Shown here: piece by piece, positions 30,540 to 37,459 of the stretch
Numbering within the stretch: position 1 is the stretch's first letter
How the letters are laid out: every line of letters begins with the position of its first letter
NCBI GenBank assembly: GCA_002685335.1
Contig: NYWY01000008.1
Span: forward strand, 1 to 37,459
Origin: Planctomycetaceae bacterium
GTDB taxonomy: Bacteria > Planctomycetota > Phycisphaerae > Phycisphaerales > SM1A02
Direction of reading: 5' to 3'
DNA length: 37,459 nt
Translations under genes and position numbers: made by a program
The notes under the pieces: model-generated
Seen by the model: only the letters and a program-made list of their open reading frames with translations
The model's database searches: none
What the model was told of the DNA's origin: nothing

Positions 30540-32035
30540 CCGACAGCACCATGATGGGAACGCATCCCGGCCCTGGCAGCACCCGCATTCTGGTGATCCA
30601 GGGCGAAGTCGAGCACCGCGATACCCTCGAACTGATCCACGAGCTTGCCCCCGAACGAGCCGAGACCGCGGATGACGTCTACGAGGCCGTGGGTACCGTC
30701 GGCCTCGCCCGTGCCCATGAAGAGGTCGGCACCGTTCTCGTCCCGGTGACCATTCCTGAATTCTCCGCCCGGAGGATCGTCGACGCGTTCCAGATCGGTG
30801 ACGCCCGGGTGCGACTGGTCCTGCTGGTCCCCCCCGGCCGCCAGGATGCGATCGACAACGCCATCGCCGAGGGATTCGACGACGCCATCGAAGTCCCCCC
30901 CTCCCCGAATCAACTGCGACGAGCACTCGGACTCTCCCGGGAGGGTTCGACGCCCCGGAGGCCGGCCGAAGGTGTCGCCGGCCATCCCCGACCGGCCGGC
31001 TTCGAACCCGCCCCTCGACGTCCCGAGACCTCTGCTCCTGGAAACCCGCGAGTCGAGGATGCGATCGCCGGGCTCAACGAATCGGCGATGGAGCCAGCCA
31101 GGCCTTCGGACCCCGACGACACGGTCGGAACGCCTGAAACGACGAGGCCAGAAGGAGAGTCGGCCGAGAATCTCGGCGACGTCCATCTGGTTCAAGCGGT
31201 GATCGCGGATGACGGCACCTTCCGCTCCATCAGCCTCTCGATGATCCGCGCCCACCTGGGTACCAGCGACATCCATCTGCTGCTCCCGGACGAGACGGAC
31301 GACAACGATTCCCGAGCCACCGCTCGGGTCGAACATGAGAACGAGCACCTCGCGACCCTCGTCTCCTCGACGGTCGGACCCCGCGATCTCCTGCCCTGGT
31401 CGGCCTGGCTTGCGACCTGGATGGGAATGGAACGCCGGGTCCGTGAACTCGAAGTGCTGACCGAGACCGACGAACTGACCACCGCCGGCAATCGACGAGC
31501 CTTCGAACGCATCGCCGCGGAGACCTTCGAGGCGGCCCGCCGGGAACGCCGGCTCGTGACCCTCATGGTCTTCGACATCGACAACTTCAAGACCTACAAC
31601 GATCGCTACGGACATGACGCCGGAGACGAGGTCCTCAGACAGACCGTGGATCTGCTGCGTTGCACCATCCGCCGCGGGGACCATGTCTTCCGAATCGGCG
31701 GCGACGAATTCGTGGTCATCTTCAGCGACACCGACGGCCCCCGGAACGAGCAGTCCGTGCCACCCGAATCGGTGGAGGACATCGCCCACCGCTTTCAGGC
31801 CAAGGTCTGCGAACTTCGCTTTCCGCAACTGGGCCTGGACGCCGAGGGATCCCTGAGCATCTCCGCCGGCCTCGCCACCTTCCCCTGGGACGGCCAGGAC
31901 GCCAGCAGTCTGCTCCAGGTTGCGGATGAACTCGCGATGGAGTCGAAGCGGAACGGCAAGAACGCGATCCGCTTCGGTCCGGGAGCCCGGAGTCGTTGCT
32001 CCGACGAACAGCAGGATCCCGACCTTCTCTCATGA
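30536..32035 (+). CDS. Diguanylate cyclase with degenerate receiver-like N-domain
   Basis: 499 residues. The C-terminal GGDEF domain (about 305-480) keeps all catalytic elements: FDIDNFKTYNDRYGHDAGDE for magnesium and guanine binding, and GGDEF at residues 388-392. The product-inhibition I-site RxxD is present as RRGD (379-382), five residues before GGDEF. It should make cyclic di-GMP from two GTP. Residues 1-135 look like a receiver (TRILVIQGEVEHRDTLELIH, VRLVLLVPPG, GFDDAIEVPPSPNQL), but the expected phospho-acceptor Asp position is in VGTVLVPVTIPEF, which has no acid there. A linker rich in Pro and Glu and a second unassigned domain (about 215-300) follow. It is coupled to both neighbours by ATGA overlaps. 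Confidence 0.92.
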   Translation: MTDSTMMGTHPGPGSTRILVIQGEVEHRDTLELIHELAPERAETADDVYEAVGTVGLARAHEEVGTVLVPVTIPEFSARRIVDAFQIGDARVRLVLLVPPGRQDAIDNAIAEGFDDAIEVPPSPNQLRRALGLSREGSTPRRPAEGVAGHPRPAGFEPAPRRPETSAPGNPRVEDAIAGLNESAMEPARPSDPDDTVGTPETTRPEGESAENLGDVHLVQAVIADDGTFRSISLSMIRAHLGTSDIHLLLPDETDDNDSRATARVEHENEHLATLVSSTVGPRDLLPWSAWLATWMGMERRVRELEVLTETDELTTAGNRRAFERIAAETFEAARRERRLVTLMVFDIDNFKTYNDRYGHDAGDEVLRQTVDLLRCTIRRGDHVFRIGGDEFVVIFSDTDGPRNEQSVPPESVEDIAHRFQAKVCELRFPQLGLDAEGSLSISAGLATFPWDGQDASSLLQVADELAMESKRNGKNAIRFGPGARSRCSDEQQDPDLLS

Positions 32036-32919
32036 CGCCGTCCCCGCAGGCAGATCGACCGGTACTCGTGATCTCCGACCTCCATCTGGGCCGGACCGGC
32101 ATGACCGAGAAGGCGGAGGAACTCGCACCTCTGATCGACGCGGCCTCGACGCTCGTGATCAACGGCGATGTCGCTGAACTCCACGTTCGGACGTGGGCGA
32201 AGGACGCGGCCCGGGAACTGGACCGACTCCGCGAACGATGCCGAAGATCCGGGACCCATCTCGTGGTCCTGGCGGGGAATCATGATCCGGAGATCACCGA
32301 TCGGCGGCATTTGATCCTCTCCCGCGGGGAGCTGCTGATCACTCATGGAGACGTGGTGCATGAATCGCTCGCACCCTGGTCCGACGCCGCGGAGATCATC
32401 CGGGCCCGACACCGCGAATTTCTCGAGGCGCTCGCCCCCTCGAAGCAGAATGATCTCACCAGCCTGTTTCAGGCCTGTCGCGAGGCCGCGAAGGCCGAAT
32501 GCGAGACCCTTGGCGATCTCGGCCCACCGACCACGCCGCTCGGGGCCCTGAGCAAACCCTGGAAGCTCCTGGCGATCAGTCGATTCTGGTGGTCCCACGC
32601 TCGAAAGCTCGACCGATTCGCCACCACCCATGCGCCGACGAGCCGGATGATTCTCGCGGGTCATTCTCATCGAGCCGGGGTCGAGCGAGTCGGCCGTCGA
32701 ACCATCGTGAACACCGGTTGTTTCGGCGTCCCCGGTCCCGCCCTCGGCGTGATCCTGGGTTCGGACGGACTCGAGGTTCGAAGGATCGTTCGACATCGTC
32801 GGCGAGGAGAACGCAGCCTCGGGCCGGGGGTGCTGCATCGGGATGCCGGAATCCGGATCGAAGCCTCGGAGCTTCCGACCGACGACTTCGCGGCGACGTC
32901 GGTCGAACACGCGGCCTGA
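32032..32919 (+). CDS. Calcineurin-like metallophosphoesterase
   Basis: 295 residues from ATG 32032, fixed by the ATGA overlap with the GGDEF stop. The dinuclear metal site is complete: VLVISDLHLGRTG, VINGDVAEL, VLAGNHDPE, LLITHGDVVH and ILAGHSHRAG. The fold resembles UDP-2,3-diacylglucosamine hydrolase (LpxH-type) and related phosphoesterases, with a helical insertion between the GNHD and GHSH halves (about 115-205). The substrate is not predictable. Coupling to a diguanylate cyclase raises the possibility of nucleotide or lipid signalling, but this is inference. The C-terminal 40 residues (RRGERSLGPGVLHRD and beyond) are an arginine-rich extension. Confidence 0.87.
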   Translation: MTPSPQADRPVLVISDLHLGRTGMTEKAEELAPLIDAASTLVINGDVAELHVRTWAKDAARELDRLRERCRRSGTHLVVLAGNHDPEITDRRHLILSRGELLITHGDVVHESLAPWSDAAEIIRARHREFLEALAPSKQNDLTSLFQACREAAKAECETLGDLGPPTTPLGALSKPWKLLAISRFWWSHARKLDRFATTHAPTSRMILAGHSHRAGVERVGRRTIVNTGCFGVPGPALGVILGSDGLEVRRIVRHRRRGERSLGPGVLHRDAGIRIEASELPTDDFAATSVEHAA

Positions 32920-32944
32920 GATCCGCTCGACCTTGGAACCCCGA

Positions 32945-33829
32945 TCAGGAGCGGCCGGCTCGTCTGGTGATCCGCCTCGCGATCGAAACCGCCACCATCA
33001 CCGCCTCTCGGTCGATGCCGGTCTCCCAGCCTTCGCGCGCGAGCATGTCCAGCAGATCCTCGGTGGCGAGATTTCCCGCCGCCCCGGGCGCGTAGGGACA
33101 ACCACCAAGCCCCGCACAACTCGCATCGAAAGCCCGCACCCCCAGGTCGAGCGCCCGGATCACGCCGTCGAGGGCCTGGCCATGGGTGTCGTGAAGATGC
33201 AGATCGATCTCTCCCAACGGCACCTCCCGGGAGACCGCCATCAGGACCGCTTCGACCTCGTCCGGAGTCGCGACGCCGAGGGTCTCGCCCAACGCGATCT
33301 CGATTCGACCCTGGGCCGCCTCCACCAACCTCGCCACCGTCTCCCGGACCCGCTCCGGTTCGACCGAACCTTCGTAGGGGCACTTGACGACACAGGAAAC
33401 GTAACCCCGCAACGGAAGCCCGCGTTCCCGGGCGGCGGTGATCACGGGTTCGAATCGTTCGATCGACTCGGTGATCGACGCATTGAGGTTGCGGCCGCAG
33501 AATGACTCGCTCGCCGCGGTGAAGATCGCGAGTTTGCCCGCGCCGGATGCGATCGCACGTTCAAGCCCTCGGGCATTCGGCACCAACGCCGAATAGAGGG
33601 TGTCCGGACGTCGGCGAATGCCGGCCATCACCTCCGCGGCGTCCGCCAGCTGGGGGACCCATTTCGGGCTGACGAAACTGGTGGTCTCGATCTCGGGAAA
33701 TCCCGCGTCCGAGAGAGCATCGACGAATGTGATCTTGTCCTCGACCGACACCATCGCGGACTCGTTCTGCAAGCCGTCCCGGGGACCGACTTCGGTGATT
33801 CTGACGCCACGATCTTCGGCCTGGCTCAT
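32945..33829 (-). CDS. mvaB: Hydroxymethylglutaryl-CoA lyase
   Basis: 294 residues, the usual length. The enzyme splits HMG-CoA into acetyl-CoA and acetoacetate, the last step of leucine breakdown. RITEVGPRDGLQNES, TSFVSPKWVPQLADA, EIDLHLHDTHGQAL (metal-binding histidines) and ASCAGLGGCPYAPGAAGN (with the catalytic cysteine loop) are all present. GCPYAPGA separates it from homocitrate and isopropylmalate synthases. Its ATG overlaps the stop of the small membrane protein gene by ATGA, making it last of a three-gene unit with a YgfZ-like gene. It converges with the phosphoesterase gene, 25 bases away. Confidence 0.95.
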   Translation of the reverse strand: MSQAEDRGVRITEVGPRDGLQNESAMVSVEDKITFVDALSDAGFPEIETTSFVSPKWVPQLADAAEVMAGIRRRPDTLYSALVPNARGLERAIASGAGKLAIFTAASESFCGRNLNASITESIERFEPVITAARERGLPLRGYVSCVVKCPYEGSVEPERVRETVARLVEAAQGRIEIALGETLGVATPDEVEAVLMAVSREVPLGEIDLHLHDTHGQALDGVIRALDLGVRAFDASCAGLGGCPYAPGAAGNLATEDLLDMLAREGWETGIDREAVMVAVSIARRITRRAGRS

Positions 33830-34062
33830 GATTCCTCTTCTTCCCCGGCGGACCGTTCCGCGGCGACCGCTCGCTCCTCACGCACGATGCTCACCACGAG
33901 CCCGGCGACGAAGATGATGACCATCAGGGTGAGAAACGCTCCGGCGATGAAGAGCGCGATCTCCGCGGTCGGCGCAAAAGACTCCTCCTCCCGCCGCATT
34001 GGAATCGGTCCGAGCGTCGATGTGATCGGCACCATGACCAGGTCGTGCAGGATCAGGTTCAC
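33826..34062 (-). CDS. Small single-pass membrane protein
   Basis: 78 residues from GTG 34062, with ATG 34035 and ATG 33999 as possible later starts. One strong membrane helix lies at about 34-57 (IALFIAGAFLTLMVIIFVAG), followed by a short charged tail (SIVREERAVAAERSAGEEEE). The N-terminal 30 residues are mildly hydrophobic. I do not recognise the family. The frame is supported by its tight fit: GTGA overlap with the upstream YgfZ-like stop and ATGA overlap with the downstream mvaB start. No function can be assigned. It may be an accessory subunit or a stray membrane peptide. Confidence 0.7.
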   Translation of the reverse strand: MNLILHDLVMVPITSTLGPIPMRREEESFAPTAEIALFIAGAFLTLMVIIFVAGLVVSIVREERAVAAERSAGEEEES

Positions 34063-35306
34063 GACTCCGCGTCTCCGGGGGGTTCGAAGTCGAACTCCGT
34101 GATCACCGCCGCGACGGTCTCGCCTTCAGCATTGACCAACACCCGTGATCCCGGCTTCACATGACTCGCTCGAACCGTCGCCAGCGCGATCGGCGCCGCC
34201 CCGCGAAGAGGAGACACGGTGCTGGAGGTGACCACCCCGACCTGCTCGGCGACCCCCTTTTCCGCATCGAAGACCTGGCCTCCCGACACTGGAAGGGCCG
34301 TGCTCTCCGGACGAACCCCGACCACCCGACGCTTTCCCCGACCCTTTCCCCGACTCTCCATGCGAGCGACCACCTCCTGGCCTGGATAACAGCCCTTCCT
34401 GAAATCAATCCGCTTCTTGACCATTCCGGTCTCGTGGGGCAGGGCGTCGGGGCCGAAGTCCAGATGGAAGAGCGGACAACCCGTCTCGATTCTCGCGATG
34501 TTGAAGGCGTTCCATCCGATCGGACGGACGGGACGCCTTCCGGGGGCGGGGCTCGCGATCAGTCGCTCCCAGACCGCTTCCGCCCGATCTCGTGCCACGA
34601 GGATGCCGATGCCGGATTCGCCGACCTCGGATCCATCCCCGGCTTCCAGAGCGAACGCGATCACCTCGTCGCCATCGATGGATCCGCTCACCGCTCCGCT
34701 GCCGGGAATACCCGTTCCGATCGCATGCTCCATCGTCGCCGGGGCATCGGGACCGAAGCAGTCGATGCGATGATGGGTCGAGGTGAGGTCGGTGACCACC
34801 ACGTCCTCCGCGAAGATGAATCCCTCCAACACCGAAACGACCTTCGGCCCGTCGGTCCGATCACACTCCAACAACATCCGATCGTCCAGCCGGATGAGGC
34901 GGACGTCGGCGATGATGCGACCGATCCGCCCCAGAATGAAGGCCTGCACCACGGCCGAACCCTCCACCATCTTGTTGGACACCAATCGATCCAGCAGATC
35001 CGCGGAATCATCGCCCCGAAGTTCCAGCACGATCCGGTCCGACCGATCGAAGATCGCCACCCCTCGACGCAGAGACGCATATTCCGCCTCCAGTTCGCCG
35101 TAATCAAGCACGATCTGGCAGGCCGGAGAACCGCCGTCATCCATCACGCCCCAGGGGGCCGTCTCCAGTTCGTTCTCGGTCGTCGCGGCGGAACGATCGG
35201 CATCGTCGCCTCGGACTTCAGCGGCCCGTTGGGCATGGTCCCGTCGATGAGCGGCGAGGCGTTCGAGCACGCGGAGATGAGCGGCGAGAAGCGGCGACTG
35301 GTACAT
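34059..35306 (-). CDS. YgfZ/GcvT-like folate-binding protein
   Basis: 415 residues from ATG 35306. The frame is open further upstream, but MYQSPLLAAHLRVLERLAAH begins the conserved part. The signature KGCYPGQEVVARMESRGK (K-G-C-Y-x-G-Q-E) identifies the YgfZ (IbaG/IBA57-like) branch of the aminomethyltransferase family, separating it from GcvT. DYGELEAEYASLRRGVAIFD and the C-terminal beta-barrel (VGVVTSSTVSPLRGAAPIAL) also match. These proteins help assemble or repair iron-sulfur clusters using tetrahydrofolate. A variable polar insertion follows residue 20. It is the first gene of a coupled unit with the small membrane protein and mvaB, which suggests a link between iron-sulfur care and leucine breakdown (inference). 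Confidence 0.9.
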   Translation of the reverse strand: MYQSPLLAAHLRVLERLAAHRRDHAQRAAEVRGDDADRSAATTENELETAPWGVMDDGGSPACQIVLDYGELEAEYASLRRGVAIFDRSDRIVLELRGDDSADLLDRLVSNKMVEGSAVVQAFILGRIGRIIADVRLIRLDDRMLLECDRTDGPKVVSVLEGFIFAEDVVVTDLTSTHHRIDCFGPDAPATMEHAIGTGIPGSGAVSGSIDGDEVIAFALEAGDGSEVGESGIGILVARDRAEAVWERLIASPAPGRRPVRPIGWNAFNIARIETGCPLFHLDFGPDALPHETGMVKKRIDFRKGCYPGQEVVARMESRGKGRGKRRVVGVRPESTALPVSGGQVFDAEKGVAEQVGVVTSSTVSPLRGAAPIALATVRASHVKPGSRVLVNAEGETVAAVITEFDFEPPGDAES

Positions 35307-35464
35307 GCGGATTCCTGGATGGGTGAGCCGCCGATGATAGGCACCCGGGCCGTGGTCCGCGGCCTGCGAGGCACCCACGAGCCCGACGACCGGGCTACCC
35401 TGTCTGTTCTCGCGGAATCACCGCAAGCCAGCATTCCACCCCTTCAGACACGGAGCGAACCCGG

Positions 35465-36532
35465 ATGAACGTCGAACTTCTCAAGTCCCTCTGCGAGATC
35501 CCCGGCATCCCCGGCCGCGAGGAACGGGTCCGATCGTTCATCGAACAGGAGATCGACGGTCTCTTCGATGAAATGGAGGTCGACCCCCTGGGCAATCTGC
35601 TCGCGACCCGGAAGGCGACCCGGAAGGGCCGAGGTCGCACGGCCGCCCCAACCGTGCTGATCGCCGCCCACATGGACGAGATCGGTTTCTACGTCCGCCA
35701 CATCGACGATGACGGCTTCCTCTGGGTCAACCCCGCCGGCGGCTTCGACACCCGCAATCTCTTCTCTCGCCGAGTGCTGGTCTGCACCAAGGGCGGGGAC
35801 TTCGTGGGGGTGATGAACCCCGGCGGCAAGCCGATCCACATCTCGGACGCCAGCGAGCGAAACCGGGTTCCGGGCGTGGAGGAATTCTTCATCGATCTGG
35901 GCATGCCCGCCGACAAGGTGAAGAAGAGCGTGAAGATCGGCGACTTCGTCGTCATGCACGAACCGTTCCTTGACCAGCCTGAAACCGTGGTCTCCAAGGC
36001 CTTGGACAACCGGTTCGCCTGCTGGACCGCGATTGAAGCGATCCGGAAGATCGAGCATTCCAAGGGTGCCGCGAGCAAGCATTCCGTGGACATCGTGGTC
36101 GGCTTCACGGTGCAGGAGGAGGTCGGGCTTCGCGGTGCGATGACCGCAGCCAACCAGATCGGTGCGGACTACGGAATCGGCCTCGATGTGACGCTGGCTT
36201 GCGACACCCCCGGCGTACCGAGCACCCAGCGAGTGACCCGGCAGGGCGATGGAGCGGCCGTGATGGTCCAGGATTCCTCGATGATCGCGGACCATGGCCT
36301 GGTTGACGAATTCTGTGCCGTGGCCCGAAAGCACCGGATCCCCCACCAACGATGCATTCTTCCGCGTGGCGGCCAGGATGGAGCCGCGATCCAGCGATCC
36401 GGCGCGGGAGCCCGATGCATCGCCCTCACCTCGGGAACGCGATACATCCACACGGTCACCGAATCGATGAGGAAGTCCGATGCGGACGCCACGGTGGATC
36501 TGCTGGCGGCCTGGCTCTCCCAGGCGAAGTGA
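35465..36532 (+). CDS. M42-family aminopeptidase
   Basis: 355 residues. The two-zinc site is complete: VLIAAHMDEIGFYVRHI (His), SKALDNRFACW (Asp), TVQEEVGLRGA (catalytic Glu and ligand), GLDVTLACD (Asp) and RYIHTVTESM (His). M42 enzymes such as FrvX and tetrahedral TET aminopeptidases cut N-terminal residues from short peptides and form large hollow complexes in the cytoplasm. GGAG at 35452-35455, 9 bases before ATG, supports the start. A TACCCT around 35395 may be a -10. It diverges from the YgfZ-like gene across 158 bases and converges with murG. The older label of endoglucanase for this family is misleading. Confidence 0.94.
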   Translation: MNVELLKSLCEIPGIPGREERVRSFIEQEIDGLFDEMEVDPLGNLLATRKATRKGRGRTAAPTVLIAAHMDEIGFYVRHIDDDGFLWVNPAGGFDTRNLFSRRVLVCTKGGDFVGVMNPGGKPIHISDASERNRVPGVEEFFIDLGMPADKVKKSVKIGDFVVMHEPFLDQPETVVSKALDNRFACWTAIEAIRKIEHSKGAASKHSVDIVVGFTVQEEVGLRGAMTAANQIGADYGIGLDVTLACDTPGVPSTQRVTRQGDGAAVMVQDSSMIADHGLVDEFCAVARKHRIPHQRCILPRGGQDGAAIQRSGAGARCIALTSGTRYIHTVTESMRKSDADATVDLLAAWLSQAK

Positions 36533-36553
36533 TCGCCTGAGGGGATATCCCGG

Positions 36554-37459
36554 TCATCCTCGACTTCGGAGTGCCGACAGGATCGAATTCGCGACGGCTT
36601 CCGCGGCATCCGCGGTTTCCACCGGGAAGCATGCTCGCTGCGCCTCCAAGGCTCCGGGATCACCGAGCCGGCGAGCCAGGGCATCCTCGAGTCGCTCGAC
36701 CGCCCCGCCTCCGACCACGGGATCGTCGAGCACCGTCACCGCCCCCAGGCCTTCGAGCAGGGCGGCATTCCGGGCCTGATGCCGATCCGCATGCCAGGGA
36801 TAGGGCAGGATGAGAGCCGGAGTCCGACTCACCATGATTTCGGCGATCGAACTGGCGCCACCCCGACTGATCGCGAAGTCGGCCGCGGACCAGGCCAGGC
36901 CCATGGTCTCGAGGAATGGTCGCACCGAAGCCGTGCTTCCCGCGTCCGAATAGGCCTTGGCCAGGGCTTCGACATCTCCGCCCGCGAGGTGCAGGACCTG
37001 CCATTCCCGAAACAGTTCGGGTCGACGTCCGAGCAGGGTCAGCATGAAGTGATCGATCGAACGGGCACCCTGCGACGCCCCGGTCACCAGCAGCGTGGGA
37101 CGATCCGCATCGAGACCGAGGACGATCCTCGCCTCCTCCGGGGAGCGCTCCGGAAGCGATGCTCGCCGAAGTGGCACGCCGATCGGAGATCCGCTCTCCG
37201 GCAGGTCGGTCTCGACCGAAGTGATCACACGGTCCGCTCGGCGAGCGATCCACCGATTCGCACGACCGGCGACGGCATCGAGGTTCAAGAGATCGACCGG
37301 CATTCCTCGTCGAACCGCTTCCGCGACGACCGGAGGAGCGACGAATCCACCGAGCGCCACCAACCGGCCGGAATCCGGCCGCGACATCTGGCCTCCGGCG
37401 ACTCGTCTGGCGGAACGCCATCCCCGAAGGAATCGCACGCCGGCCCGGAGTCTGAAGGA
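36554..37459 (-). CDS. murG: UDP-N-acetylglucosamine--N-acetylmuramyl-(pentapeptide) pyrophosphoryl-undecaprenol N-acetylglucosamine transferase (MurG), 5' truncated
   Basis: The frame is open through the window edge, giving the last 301 residues; the N-terminal part and start lie beyond it. The hinge region LGGFVAPPVVAEAVRRGMPV with NLDAVAGRANRWIARRADRV corresponds to the family GGYVSGP and NAVPGRTNR motifs. The donor-binding half shows TGASQGARSIDHFM, ISRGGASSIAEIM and LPYPWHADRHQARNA, matching the UDP-GlcNAc site. MurG makes lipid II on the inner membrane face. In the family the nearby genes are usually mur/fts cluster members; whether that holds here lies outside the window. LNLDAVAG replaces the common EQNAVPG. 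Confidence 0.93.
   Translation of the reverse strand, partial: SFRLRAGVRFLRGWRSARRVAGGQMSRPDSGRLVALGGFVAPPVVAEAVRRGMPVDLLNLDAVAGRANRWIARRADRVITSVETDLPESGSPIGVPLRRASLPERSPEEARIVLGLDADRPTLLVTGASQGARSIDHFMLTLLGRRPELFREWQVLHLAGGDVEALAKAYSDAGSTASVRPFLETMGLAWSAADFAISRGGASSIAEIMVSRTPALILPYPWHADRHQARNAALLEGLGAVTVLDDPVVGGGAVERLEDALARRLGDPGALEAQRACFPVETADAAEAVANSILSALRSRG

Noticed and set aside
33445..33470. GGTTCGAATC-like string resembling a tRNA T-arm
   Set aside because: It is inside the mvaB coding region and there is no surrounding tRNA cloverleaf.

Overview
The window is a gene-dense, GC-rich bacterial chromosome segment with 34 genes on both strands, two of them cut by the window edges. Gene content points to a Planctomycetota bacterium, most likely of the Phycisphaerae. 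The reasons are a secreted fibro-slime protein, a diverged multi-HTH sigma-70-like protein, a Rho with a reduced N-terminus, menaquinone made by the futalosine route, tandem MCE proteins and Gram-negative cell-wall genes (murA, murG, alr). This placement is inference from content, not from a marker-gene tree. I saw no tRNA, rRNA, insertion sequence, prophage, integrase or CRISPR array; this looks like core chromosome.

Layout. 1-2083 (+): end of rplS, queD, an unknown protein and a stand-alone HNH nuclease. 2242-4260 (+): a MASE1-PAS histidine kinase without a response regulator, convergent with 4309-6748 (-), a LolA-like exported protein and a CPBP intramembrane protease. 6944-7968 (+): rplM-rpsI, closed by a very strong terminator. 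8033-11861 (-): alr, mqnA and a 571-residue sigma-like protein, the last two overlapping by ATGA. 12015-14401 (+): a DEAD-box-family RNA helicase overlapping psuG. 14645-19505 (+): rho, two MCE-domain proteins and a SpoU RNA methyltransferase. 19521-20837 (-): murA. 21072-21980 (+): fibro-slime protein with a strong terminator. 22080-26836 (-): a HEAT-repeat protein, then fumC overlapping a ferredoxin-NADP reductase. 27056-28429 (+): a TPR protein, convergent with rpsR (28515-28745, -). 29107-32919 (+): a class-I glutamine-amidotransferase-like hydrolase, then an ATGA-coupled trio of acidic protein, GGDEF diguanylate cyclase and calcineurin-like phosphoesterase. 32945-35306 (-): a YgfZ-like protein, a small membrane protein and HMG-CoA lyase, coupled by GTGA and ATGA overlaps. 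35465-36532 (+): an M42 aminopeptidase. 36554 to the end (-): most of murG.

How the genes fit together. Several groups share a theme: cell wall (alr, murA, murG), envelope lipid handling (two MCE proteins, LolA-like protein), translation and RNA metabolism (rplS, rplM, rpsI, rpsR, queD, helicase, psuG, SpoU, rho), and c-di-GMP signalling. Coupling by 1-4 base overlaps is common and gives the best evidence for functional units.

The most unusual items are the sigma-like protein with three added helix-turn-helix stretches and a weakened promoter-melting region, a Rho whose primary RNA-binding site lacks the usual aromatic residues, the helicase-psuG pair with an insertion in PsuG, the diguanylate cyclase trio with a receiver-like domain lacking its phospho-acceptor, and a fumarase with a lysine-rich tail.
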